Positions 41,711 through 49,246 of a stretch of DNA of 64,000 nt are shown in pieces (the stretch's first letter is position 1; each line of letters begins with the position of its first letter). The DNA comes from Larkinella rosea (GTDB taxonomy: Bacteria > Bacteroidota > Bacteroidia > Cytophagales > Spirosomataceae). The translations under genes and the position numbers were made by a program. Where the stretch lies: positions 2,094,017 through 2,158,016 of the forward strand of contig NZ_RQJO01000007.1 of NCBI RefSeq assembly GCF_003858635.1. Direction: 5' to 3'. The notes beneath the pieces are model-generated. The model ran no database searches, was not told the origin of the DNA, and saw only the letters and a program-made list of their open reading frames with translations.

Positions 41711-42445
41711 TCACCAAACCGGATACCCCTCCACCGCCAGCACCATTACCTTATCCGCCTGCTTTTCAATCACCAACTCAACCGCATCAGGCACATTGGC
41801 CAGCAGGTCATAACCGGTTTTGCTTTCGATCTCATCCACACTGACCCGGTAGCTACTCCAGGACTGTTCTCCGGTCGTGTTGGGTACCCAGACGGCAAGA
41901 ATATACGCTTCGTTGCCGCCCTCTATCAATTTCCGGGTGTAGCCTTCCAACTGGTTCCAGCTACCCCGGTTGAGCCTGGGAGCCTGTGGCACGATGTTGG
42001 TCATGAAGAAAGTGGTCCGGTTTTCCTCGGCGGTGGAATCCCGATTGTCCGACGGGCAGAGCCGGGCCTTCGCTACGGTGGCCACGTTCAAACCCGCTCA
42101 GGGAATAACCATCGTGTCTGACTTGATACCAGCCCGTCGGTAGCGTCCGATCCGGTATGAATATGCCGTTGTATCGTTTGGCTGATCCTTTCCAGGCTTT
42201 CGACAGATGCCACGAACACCAGTTGGCAATACCGGTGCTGCGGTTGTAGCTGAGCGAATAAGCGGGCCGCTCGATGAGGTAACTATTTTCTTGGTTGACC
42301 CCGCATTGCTGGGGTTTCCCAGGGCTAAGTTGGCATCGCGGGTAGGTACGGATGAATCCGGTTCGGGTTGGTCCGTCTTTCGGCAGGCGAAGGGAGCGAA
42401 GAGCAATAAAACAGAAGAAAACAGGTAAATGACGATTCGAAGCAT
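41711..42445 (-). pseudogene. secreted DNA/RNA non-specific endonuclease, two frameshifts
   Basis: The start at 42445 gives a lipoprotein-type signal ('[19 protein letters not shown]'). Near 42305 the frame changes; the nuclease part then reads '[28 protein letters not shown]', '[16 protein letters not shown]', '[10 protein letters not shown]', the start of the NUC1/NucA active site. About 16 bases inserted after the catalytic 'RGH' (near 42075) shift the frame again, and the rest follows as '[46 protein letters not shown]', including the metal-binding Asn in 'TNIVPQ'. Removing the 16 bases would restore '[11 protein letters not shown]', the family pattern. So a secreted nuclease has been inactivated recently. 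Confidence 0.85.
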
Positions 42446-42597
42446 TGAGCACGTTCAAATAATAAATGTCAAAAAGTGTCAGCAACTATTTATATCAAAT
42501 AGCCGTTGTTTGTACTGCGTTTAAGACAAAAAATATAATTATCTTCGTTCATCTATTTAAAAGACAAAATATTAATTTGCACTAGTTAGGATTTTCC

Positions 42598-43071
42598 ATG
42601 AATGTTCAAACTCGATCCTCTATGATCCTCAAAAGAACGGTTCTCTCCCCTCTACTTGCCTTAGGGCTTCTCCTGCTAGCTTGCCAGGATCACCTTGATT
42701 CCATAGTCACTCTGAAAGCTACACTCGATGGCAATTCGGTAAAGCCATTAGCAATCATTACGTCGGCGACTGGTATGTTTACGGGTAAACTGGATCTGAC
42801 AACAAAAGTGTTAGACTACTCCCTTTCCTACTCAAATTTATCGGCCACATCCGTAGTGGCTCACCTGCACCAGGCTTCGGGGGTAAATGGTACGGGCCTG
42901 GTTGATATCATTATTCCAACGGGGAGTAACACATCGGGTAGTATTACAGGAACCTCATTTCCGCTGAGGCAGGCTCAGGTTGACAGTCTGGTTGCCGGTT
43001 TTTACTATGTTGATCTGCACACGGTAACTTACCCGGCCGGTGAAATTCGAGGAGAGGTCATAAAACAATAG
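42598..43071 (+). CDS. CHRD-domain lipoprotein
   Basis: A 157-residue lipoprotein (lipobox LLLAC; an ATG at 42622 is an alternative start). The body is one CHRD domain, named after chordin: 'MFTGKLDLTTKVLDYSLSYSNLS', 'VVAHLHQASGVNGTGLVDIII', 'LVAGFYYVDLHTVTYPAGEIRGEV'. The His-rich 'HLH' and 'DLHT' and the closing 'YPAGEIRGE' are family marks. Bacterial CHRD proteins are envelope proteins of unclear function. Confidence 0.85.
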   Translation: MNVQTRSSMILKRTVLSPLLALGLLLLACQDHLDSIVTLKATLDGNSVKPLAIITSATGMFTGKLDLTTKVLDYSLSYSNLSATSVVAHLHQASGVNGTGLVDIIIPTGSNTSGSITGTSFPLRQAQVDSLVAGFYYVDLHTVTYPAGEIRGEVIKQ

Positions 43072-43185
43072 ACTGCATCTGAAGCTGGTTGGTTGGCTTT
43101 CTGCCATCTAACGGGAATGAACAATAGAAACAGAAGGGCGGCAAATCGGATCATTTTGAACATTTCACCCCAGTTGATCCATTCG

Positions 43186-43593
43186 CTAGTCGACCAGGTC
43201 TGTTTTGGGAAAGAAATATATCATAGATTCTATTTTTCCCAATAATTCCTGCATTGAAAAAGGCTTTAATAAAAAAGCGTCAGGCTGAGCTTCATTGGTT
43301 CCCTGCCGGGCAATGAGCCAATCGGCACCGGAAATCAAAATAACAGGTATTTTCCAAGTCGACGTCCTGAGAAGAGCCATCACGTCCAAACCACTTAATC
43401 GGGGCATCAGCAGGTCCAGCAAAATGAGATCGGGCCGTTGCTCGGAGCGGAGCCAATTAATGGCTTCCTGACCATCTCTGGCCAGCAATACCTCGTAACC
43501 GGCTTTCGTTAATTGAAGCGTTACCAGTTGGCGATAAGTAGCATCATCATCAACAATCAGTATTCTTGGTTTCCTGTGTATCTTCTCTTCCAC
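43186..43593 (-). CDS. single-domain response regulator
   Basis: A 135-residue stand-alone receiver with all key residues: acidic pocket 'ILIVDDDATYR', phospho-acceptor Asp in 'LILLDLLMPRLSG', Ser in 'ILISGAD', Lys in 'AFLLKPFSM'. No output domain follows, so it signals by protein contact. No kinase is adjacent. Confidence 0.9.
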   Translation of the reverse strand: MEEKIHRKPRILIVDDDATYRQLVTLQLTKAGYEVLLARDGQEAINWLRSEQRPDLILLDLLMPRLSGLDVMALLRTSTWKIPVILISGADWLIARQGTNEAQPDAFLLKPFSMQELLGKIESMIYFFPKTDLVD

Positions 43594-43843
43594 CCTTTGC
43601 TCCTCTCAATAAACTATCCAGTGTCCTTTCGCCTATCAGGGGTTATCGGTAAGAACGATGTTGGCATTCAGTTGTTCAGGCTGATTTATTTTCCGGTAGC
43701 AGCCGCTGCATGTTTTAATTGACCGGTTGCGGAATGGGTGATATGTGTGATCAAGATTTGACAAGATTTGATTTGGTATCGATGTAAAATACCGTTGCAT
43801 CAGCCGCTTAGCCATGATCCTCTCCACAAAAATCTTTAAGCCA

Positions 43844-44246
43844 ATGAATGACTCGCAGATCAAGCAGGTGCGGGGTAAAAATTCAATGACAAAGAGATCA
43901 AGTACAACGCACTGCTTGAAATCATGGGGCCGTTTAGCAAATGCCTCGTGGTGGCCCAGCGTCCCATTCTTCCCGAAGTCGGTCGTGACCAGCGGCAGGG
44001 CGTCGAGTACAACCTTGGGTGTATCGCGTTAAATCGGGCGGATTATAAACCACTCCTCGCTATTCTGGAAGAGATGGCGGGCGGAGATATCCAAAATGAT
44101 AACTACCTGAAGGCGCGGGTGATGATGGAGAAAAGTTTAACCGACCCGGATTGGGTATCCGAGCTTTAAAGAACTGGCCGGAGGTGATTGGAAGAACCCG
44201 CAACGCCTTCATATCCGGGTTATTATAGAACAGGAATCAAAGTAAC
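43844..44246 (+). pseudogene. phage-like or accessory protein with two frameshifts
   Basis: The ATG at 43844 starts 'MNDSQIKQVRGK'; a run of five A near 43879 is one base short, and the frame with the extra base continues 'FNDKEIKYNALLEIMGPFSKCLVVAQRPILPE', 'GVEYNLGCIALNRADYKPLLAILEEMAGG', 'ARVMMEKSLTDPDWVSEL' to a stop at 44169. One further frame change restores 'FKELAGGDWKNPQRLHIRVIIEQESK' to a stop at 44246. I do not recognise the family. The next small frame starts seven bases on and is interrupted by an insertion sequence, so the whole unit is decaying. Confidence 0.5.
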
Positions 44247-44329
44247 AAACAATGCTGGCCATATGTAAGTATCCCTGAAATTCGGACAGTTTAGAATTAG
44301 AGAAAAATGCTAATTTTAAACTGATTCCT

Positions 44330-44620
44330 ATGAAAAAGACGCGATTCACCGAATCCCAAATTGTCAAGATCCTCAAGCAGCAGGAGAATGGCATCCCCAC
44401 CAAGGAAATTTGCCGTGAACATGGCATTTCCGAAGCCACCTTTTACAACTGGAAAAGCAAGTATGGCGGTATGGAAGCCTCCGATGTTAAACGTCTGAAA
44501 GATCTCGAAGAAGAGAACGCTCGACTGAAGAAGATGTATGCCGATCTGGCGATGGACAATCAAATCCTGAAGGATCTATTCACAAAAAAAGGCTGGGCCC
44601 TGCCACTAAAAGGCAATTAG
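44330..44620 (+). CDS. IS3-family transposase OrfA
   Basis: A 96-residue DNA-binding protein: helix-turn-helix 'ESQIVKILKQQENGIPTKEICREHGISEATFYNWKSKYGG' (about 8-47 in total) followed by a leucine-zipper-like coil ('VKRLKDLEEENARLKKMYADLAMDNQILKDLF'). It ends just after a slippery A AAA AAA G at 44584-44591; a -1 slip there enters the orfB frame. Confidence 0.93.
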   Translation: MKKTRFTESQIVKILKQQENGIPTKEICREHGISEATFYNWKSKYGGMEASDVKRLKDLEEENARLKKMYADLAMDNQILKDLFTKKGWALPLKGN

Positions 44621-44652
44621 CCGAAGAGATTGTTCTTGAACAAGCTATTCCC

Positions 44653-45438
44653 GTGAGCAGGGCCTGTCAGCTAGTTTCTTTACCGCGTTCGCAATTCTAT
44701 TACAGTACTAAAAAGGACGACACCGCAGTGATTGAGGTGTTGCAAGACTTGGCTTTTGCCCATCCTTCGTATGGGTTCCGGAAACTGTTCGCCTACATTC
44801 GAAGATCTGGCCAGACTTGGAATCATAAAAAGGTGTATAGGATTTACAAACTGCTCAAGCTGAACAGAAAACGCAGGGGTAAACGCAGGCTGCCAACTCG
44901 CGTGAAGCATCCGCTGCAACAGCAAACAGTCATTAATAGTAGCTGGAGCATGGATTTCATGAGCGATACGATGGTGGGCAACCGCAAATTCCGGACGTTC
45001 AATGTCATCGACGACTGTACGCGGGAGGTTCTGGCGATTGAGATCGACACGTCTCTTTCCGCCAAAAGGATCATCCGAACTTTGGAACGGGTGATTAAAG
45101 AGCGGGGAAAGCCCAAGACAATTCGAACTGACAATGGCCCAGAATTTACTTCGGGTGATTTTGAGCTTTGGTGTAAGGGTGAGACGATTGAGATTCAGTA
45201 TATCCAGCCAGGCAAACCGATGCAAAATGGCTATGTTGAGCGCTTCAATCGACTGTATCGAGAAGCTATTTTGGATGCCTATTTATTTTTTGAACTTGAT
45301 CAGGTCCGACAACTGACTAGTGATTGGATGGAGGAATATAACCTAAGAAGGCCCCATGAGTCACTGGGTAATCTCACGCCCGAAGAGTGGAAAAACAGGG
45401 TGATTGAAAATGAAGAAACTCTAATTGTTACTGTCTGA
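44653..45438 (+). CDS. IS3-family transposase OrfB (DDE integrase core)
   Basis: A 261-residue catalytic part. The frame is open from the slippery site at 44584-44591, and a -1 shift gives 'RLGPATKRQLAEEIVLEQAIPVSRACQLV', the classical OrfAB join, so the active enzyme is the fusion; the ATG-like start at 44653 is nominal. The DDE residues are in 'WSMDFMSD', 'IRTDNGPEFTS' and 'NGYVERFNR', with 'YNLRRPHESLGNLTPEEW' at the end. The stop at 45436-45438 lies inside the right inverted repeat. Confidence 0.93.
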   Translation: MSRACQLVSLPRSQFYYSTKKDDTAVIEVLQDLAFAHPSYGFRKLFAYIRRSGQTWNHKKVYRIYKLLKLNRKRRGKRRLPTRVKHPLQQQTVINSSWSMDFMSDTMVGNRKFRTFNVIDDCTREVLAIEIDTSLSAKRIIRTLERVIKERGKPKTIRTDNGPEFTSGDFELWCKGETIEIQYIQPGKPMQNGYVERFNRLYREAILDAYLFFELDQVRQLTSDWMEEYNLRRPHESLGNLTPEEWKNRVIENEETLIVTV

Positions 45439-45780
45439 AATTAGGGGTACTTACACATACAAATAATTTATCCGGAGATGACCTGCTGGATTTCCAAAGA
45501 GGTCGCTGACTACCGGGAAATACAAGACCCTTATGCCGTTGAGACAGAGGAAGAGTTTAAGGAAATTCAGGAAGCGCAAGCCATTTTTCATGGCAACCTT
45601 CTGATCCTGGAGTTTCATAAATACAAACATTGCCTGAACTGAAAGGAAGACAAGCTTTCAATGCATCAAGTGGGGCTTCTTTTCAAAATGCCTCAAATAT
45701 GATGATGAATGCCCCAAACATGACAGGCCGTTTCTTTAAATAAGGCGAAGTTTGCGGATAGATAATACTGTTAGGGGAAC

Positions 45781-45812
45781 AACCCGGCTACCGTTTAGCC
45801 GGGTTTGTTTTT
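45781..45812 (+). terminator. intrinsic terminator
   Basis: AACCCGGCTA (45781-45790) pairs with TAGCCGGGTT (45796-45805), followed by TGTTTTT. It closes the decayed unit before the BLUF gene. Confidence 0.85.
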
Positions 45813-45907
45813 GGGAGGTCTACCTGGCTATTTACTAGCTTTCTTCGTGTTCTGACTGAACCGGCATCTTTTTTGTTCTATTCGGTTGAATTCATCATTT
45901 TTTATCA

Positions 45908-46330
45908 ATGGACTATTGCATTGTCTATCTGAGTTCTTCAAAAGCATTACTCTCCAACGAGGAGTTAACTGCCATCCTGCACTTAAGCCGAAAGAACAAT
46001 AATGAGCGAGGGATCACCGGTATTTTACTATACTTCAACGGCAGTATTATTCAAGCCCTGGAGGGACCGAAAGAAAAAGTGAAAGCATTGTATGCAACAA
46101 TTTGTCAGGATACCCGCCATCTGAATGTAACGCCTTTATACAGCAAAGCCATTGCCAAACGCTCCTTCGGCGATTGGTCGATGGGTTACAGGACCTTGTC
46201 AGCGACTGAATTGAAAGACTTGACGAGCCTACGCATCGGAAAAGGCGGGCAGCCTTTAGGGAGTAAAAGTGAGGACAGCATCGTCCTGCGGCTCATCCAA
46301 CTCTTTTACATGACAAACTCCCGCAACTAA
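45908..46330 (+). CDS. BLUF-domain blue-light sensor
   Basis: A 140-residue stand-alone flavin photoreceptor. The photocycle residues are present: Tyr7 ('CIVYLSSS'), Asn31-32 ('SRKNNNERGITGILLYF'), Gln49 ('GSIIQALEGP') and the Trp/Met block 'GDWSMGYRTL' near residue 96. It has no output domain, as in short PixD-like BLUF proteins that signal by partner binding. No obvious partner is adjacent; the next gene is on the other strand. Confidence 0.93.
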   Translation: MDYCIVYLSSSKALLSNEELTAILHLSRKNNNERGITGILLYFNGSIIQALEGPKEKVKALYATICQDTRHLNVTPLYSKAIAKRSFGDWSMGYRTLSATELKDLTSLRIGKGGQPLGSKSEDSIVLRLIQLFYMTNSRN

Positions 46331-46347
46331 GGAACCTATCCTAAAAA

Positions 46348-46382
46348 GTAGTTCATAAAACGAGTTGTTTGTGAATGGGAGG
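46348..46382 (+). repeat. dispersed repeat, copy 4 (AGTAGTTCATAAAACGAGT...)
   Basis: Fourth copy, 18 bases after the stop of the BLUF gene and before the convergent PorP/SprF-like gene. Confidence 0.4.
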
Positions 46383-46389
46383 TAATGGG

Positions 46390-47505
46390 TTACCGGTTCG
46401 TTTCGACCAATGCACCCACTAAATACCGAATAGAGCCTTGGTGAATCTTATTTTTGTAAACCTCTCCCCATATTTGTGAATAGCCTACTTGCAATCGTTT
46501 GCCCAGGCTTAACTCTACCAGAGCATTCTTTAATTGCTGTTCACCGTTTAGGCTCCAAATGCCAAAACCACCCCTTAGCCAGCCTTTATACCGCACATCC
46601 AGGTTTACATCGGTTAAGGAGGTAACATCCGAGTGGTCCTGAATCTTTTGAGAAAATGAGCGGAAGTAGACGCCGGGGCTTACTATAAATTGTTGGCCAA
46701 GAGAAATATGCCCTTCCGCATAAGCGGTAAAACGTTTGGGAAATGTAATCTCCTTCAAAACATCGTTGCCAACATCATAAGGTAGTTGATGGATCGTAAG
46801 AAAGGGCACAATGGGGAATGTGTTTTTTAGTATATCCAAGTAAGCAATGCCCACTGTAAAGTGAGGGTTTCGGATAGCTAATCCAATGCCACCATTGAAA
46901 TTGTTACGGATAGCACGTAAATAAGGATCCGAACTGCTATAAAGATGGACATAGAAAGAAACGTTATGATACCCAATAATTTCAGGGTAAAACCCCAAAA
47001 CCCTGGATAAATAGTGATTAGAGCTATGTCCATAGCTAAACTGGAAGCCTCCAATTACTTCGGTTTTGTTCCTGCTCCAAATAGGGATGGACAAGCCGCC
47101 GGTTAGACCAATTAATCTTTGCAAGGACCTGTAATCATATAAGTAGCGCTGAGGTTGGGGAAGTTCATCGTTGTAAACCTGGGTCGATACAAAATCAAAT
47201 CCCCGACCGACTGTTAAGTCCAGTTTGAGCTTGCGCAAACAGGCCTGTATACTAACCTTTGAATGAATCGTATGGGGAAAAGGAGCTACAAGGAAGGATG
47301 ACAGTATTGGCATCGGAATGTTCGTACCGATAAAACTATGGGAAGCCCGCACCGAAATCCTTGCTTTTGGACTGATCAATGCAGGATTTATACTTGATTG
47401 ATCAAATCGATAAGTTAGCGCATTTAAATAATTCTGAGCTTTGCTTTTTAGAGGAAATACGAATGATAATATTAGAAAGTAGAGATAATAAGTAAAAACA
47501 CGCAT
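46390..47505 (-). CDS. PorP/SprF-like type IX secretion membrane protein
   Basis: A 371-residue outer-membrane protein with signal peptide (to SKAQ) and the family opening 'NYLNALTYRFDQSSINPALISPKARISVRAS' (close to the PorP/SprF 'YMFNPLSINPAYAG' block). The rest is alternating beta strands of a barrel ('GGFQFSYGHSSNHYLSRV', 'GGIGLAIRNPHFTVGIAYLDI', 'AYAEGHISLGQQFIVSPGVYFRS'), ending 'YLVGALVETNR'. PorP/SprF proteins are partners for surface display of particular T9SS substrates, usually encoded next to them. No substrate gene is adjacent here; the T9SS cargo of the window lies elsewhere. Confidence 0.78.
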   Translation of the reverse strand: MRVFTYYLYFLILSFVFPLKSKAQNYLNALTYRFDQSSINPALISPKARISVRASHSFIGTNIPMPILSSFLVAPFPHTIHSKVSIQACLRKLKLDLTVGRGFDFVSTQVYNDELPQPQRYLYDYRSLQRLIGLTGGLSIPIWSRNKTEVIGGFQFSYGHSSNHYLSRVLGFYPEIIGYHNVSFYVHLYSSSDPYLRAIRNNFNGGIGLAIRNPHFTVGIAYLDILKNTFPIVPFLTIHQLPYDVGNDVLKEITFPKRFTAYAEGHISLGQQFIVSPGVYFRSFSQKIQDHSDVTSLTDVNLDVRYKGWLRGGFGIWSLNGEQQLKNALVELSLGKRLQVGYSQIWGEVYKNKIHQGSIRYLVGALVETNR

Positions 47506-47773
47506 CGAAAGTAGAGTTAGGAGAACGTCTTGGAAATTTATGAAACTTGGTTAATATAATTTAATGAAACGAAAATTGTCTATTGGTTTGAGGAGTCGCT
47601 CCATCAGTAAAACCCTTATCTATTTCGGTAGCAATACACTCATGCACAGTGGAAAATCAAAGTATGTAGAAAATGCATGAAATGAAGCTCTAAAAAAATC
47701 TTCTTTTTTTCTTCAGCTTGTTTCTGGGTATGCTGAAGCATGTGGTGAGGTGGAATCCATACCTATATGCTGT

Positions 47774-47986
47774 TTATGATACTATTGCCGTGGGTAGGTA
47801 TGGAAAATCTGTCATGCCGTTCTTAATTGCATTGGCTTTGCATTCCTGCTCTGTTTCAAAGTCAGTTTCAGAGCTTTTCGCGTATTTGCCATCGATTGAC
47901 AGGTGCCATGACCAGCGATTTGCTTCGTTTCGAGTAAACAACCAACTCTGACTGTCTCCCATTTCTGAATTGTCTTGATTAGCCAT
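47774..47986 (-). CDS. small protein with DUF1508-like motif
   Basis: A 70-residue protein: 'RWSWHLSIDGKYAKSSETDFETEQECKANAIKNG' resembles small single-repeat proteins of the DUF1508 type (W-x-W...G...S...F.t...C..na...G). The frame on the opposite strand is less protein-like. A 13-bp hairpin lies upstream. Confidence 0.5.
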   Translation of the reverse strand: MANQDNSEMGDSQSWLFTRNEANRWSWHLSIDGKYAKSSETDFETEQECKANAIKNGMTDFPYLPTAIVS

Positions 47987-48005
47987 TCCTTTATGACTTG
48001 CTAAT

Positions 48006-48037
48006 GGTTCGGGGCGTTGATATTAACGCCCCGAACC
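48006..48037. terminator. 13-bp perfect hairpin between minus-strand genes
   Basis: GGTTCGGGGCGTT (48006-48018) pairs with 48025-48037 across a 6-base loop. There is no T run, so it may be a weak terminator or a structured mRNA end for the 48097-48363 gene. Confidence 0.5.
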
Positions 48038-48096
48038 ACCGATAATATACTTTTGTCGGTTTTGTCGGGACGTCGCCCTAGGTATTTGAGAAAATA

Positions 48097-48363
48097 TTAC
48101 TGATACGGCCGATCAATAATTATCCGAATGCCGTGTTTAATTGGTATGGCGTCAACGCAGTTGGTGGGTATTACGCCCGCCGAAATCCAGTCTTCCACAA
48201 CTTGGGGAGTAATGCCATACTTTTCTGCATATTCTGGCACCCGTAACCATTCTATTAAGTCCAATTCGTGGCCTCGTTCGCGCAGGAATGCAAGGGTGTG
48301 CTCCTGACCCCGTTTCATTTCCTCCAGCAAGGCGTCCAGATCGATTTTTTCACCATCATCCAT
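48097..48363 (-). CDS. small helix-turn-helix-like protein, paralogue of 38153-38419
   Basis: An 88-residue protein with 'EWLRVPEYAEKYGITPQVVEDWISAGVIPTNCV' (about 39-71), matching the excisionase-like pattern of 38153-38419. The N-terminal part is acidic and helical ('LDALLEEMKRGQEHTLAFLRERG'). The two proteins have the same length and layout, so they are diverged copies. Confidence 0.6.
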   Translation of the reverse strand: MDDGEKIDLDALLEEMKRGQEHTLAFLRERGHELDLIEWLRVPEYAEKYGITPQVVEDWISAGVIPTNCVDAIPIKHGIRIIIDRPYQ

Positions 48364-48434
48364 ATTGAGTCTGCCGTGATTTTGTAGGTATTCGACACTT
48401 GCTGAAGCTCAACGATTATTCAGATTGGATGGCT

Positions 48435-48926
48435 TTACTTCTTTAGATTTAGAACCGTAGAATGAAGCAATGCTAATTTCCATTCTGCATTCGTTTTCTC
48501 CAACACGGCACTTTCAAGCCAGCGAACCTGCCGTTGTTTTCCAGCTCTTGAAATATCGGCGGTATTGTGATAGCTCACCCACGCCACCGGTCCTTTAACC
48601 GTGACCTTGATAAAATCAATGGTATTTACCCGTTTCATACCACTGCCCTGATTGGGCTTCAAGCGATTCTCCAACGTATCAATGGTCCACACTTGTCCGT
48701 CTTCAAGCAGGCTGAAATCCGTTTGGCAATAGGCTCTTAGTTTGGGCAAGTCGAGATCGGCAATTGCCTGAAAAGCATCGACAACTACTTTTTTCACTTG
48801 ATCTTCTTCCTTATTCACTTGACCACGGCCTGGCAAGGGTATAGTCAAGAGCACGACCAGTAAAAACCAAAGGCAGTATTTCTGTAAAATATCTCCGGTG
48901 CGGTTATTGGAAAGCATAGCCATCAT
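48435..48926 (-). CDS. secreted NTF2/SnoaL-fold protein
   Basis: A 163-residue exported protein with signal peptide (hydrophobic 'YCLWFLLVVLLTIPLPGRGQ', about 17-36). The mature part follows the SnoaL/DUF4440 layout: a helix 'QVKKVVVDAFQAIADLDLPKLRAYCQTDFSLLEDG', then strands 'FIKVTVKGPVAWVSYHNTADIS' and 'WLESAVLEKTNAEWKLALLHSTVL'. Members bind or transform small molecules, or are just scaffolds. Confidence 0.75.
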   Translation of the reverse strand: MMAMLSNNRTGDILQKYCLWFLLVVLLTIPLPGRGQVNKEEDQVKKVVVDAFQAIADLDLPKLRAYCQTDFSLLEDGQVWTIDTLENRLKPNQGSGMKRVNTIDFIKVTVKGPVAWVSYHNTADISRAGKQRQVRWLESAVLEKTNAEWKLALLHSTVLNLKK

Positions 48927-49018
48927 GGTTTAATGGAGGAAAAGAAGTACGGGAATTTAACAAGGCTATTTATGGATCGAGTTTATAGCAGAGTTGTTAA
49001 TAACCAATGTTTAAACCA

Positions 49019-49055
49019 ACAAAAAAAGCAGCTATGATTTCACACATAACTGCTT
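49019..49055 (-). terminator. terminator downstream of the displaced tRNA-Lys 3' end
   Basis: On the minus strand AAGCAGTTATG pairs with CATAGCTGCTT (one mismatch), followed by seven T. It is the native terminator that once followed the intact tRNA gene. Confidence 0.75.
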
Positions 49056-49064
49056 GATTTCCAA

Positions 49065-49113
49065 GTGACCCCGGACAGGTTCGAACTGTCGACCCAGTGA
49101 TTAAAAGTCATTG
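49065..49113 (-). tRNA. 3' fragment of tRNA-Lys (TTT), probable integration site
   Basis: The minus strand carries the anticodon loop CTTTTAA with its 3' stem, a variable loop, a perfect T arm (GACAG-TTCGAAC-CTGTC) and the 3' acceptor strand. The D arm and 5' acceptor are absent: to the right (beyond 49113) the sequence is unrelated. The 5' side of the anticodon stem already has a mismatch, so the join lies there. Next to a tyrosine recombinase gene this is the displaced copy of an att site. Confidence 0.8.
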
Positions 49114-49246
49114 ACCTTTTCCTATTCGTTAAAATTCAATACCATCCAATATATTCAAAATCAGCGTATTTACGACATTCTTACTAGTGGTTACTGTTGG
49201 TTAGTTCTGGTTATTTATATAGATTTGTGTAAACCGGAATTAATCA

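Larger units (their letters stand above)
44265..45455 (+). mobile_element. complete IS3-family insertion sequence (1191 bp)
   Basis: Imperfect terminal inverted repeats of about 25 bp begin TGTAAGTA at both ends (left TGTAAGTATCCCTGAAATTC, right in reverse TGTAAGTACCCCTAATTTC). The 4-base target duplication CATA flanks it (44261-44264 and 45456-45459). It encodes orfA and orfB in overlapping phases. Both frames are intact, so it may still be active. Confidence 0.93.
44253..45642 (+). pseudogene. small ORF interrupted by the IS3-family element
   Basis: Before the insertion the frame reads ATG CTG GCC ATA (44253-44264). Removing the element and one target-site copy joins this in frame to 45460: 'MLAIQIIYPEMTCWISKEVADY', then 'AVETEEEFKEIQEAQAIFHGNLLILEFHKYKHCLN', a stop at 45640-45642, 64 residues in all. 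After the insertion a 54-residue remnant from 45478 is still open. Family unknown. Confidence 0.7.

Noticed and set aside
47718..47951. 77-codon plus-strand frame
   Set aside because: It overlaps a minus-strand frame with a recognisable small-domain pattern and has no features of its own.
49065..49140. A complete tRNA-Lys gene
   Set aside because: The D arm and 5' acceptor strand are missing to the right of the anticodon stem; only a 3' fragment is present.
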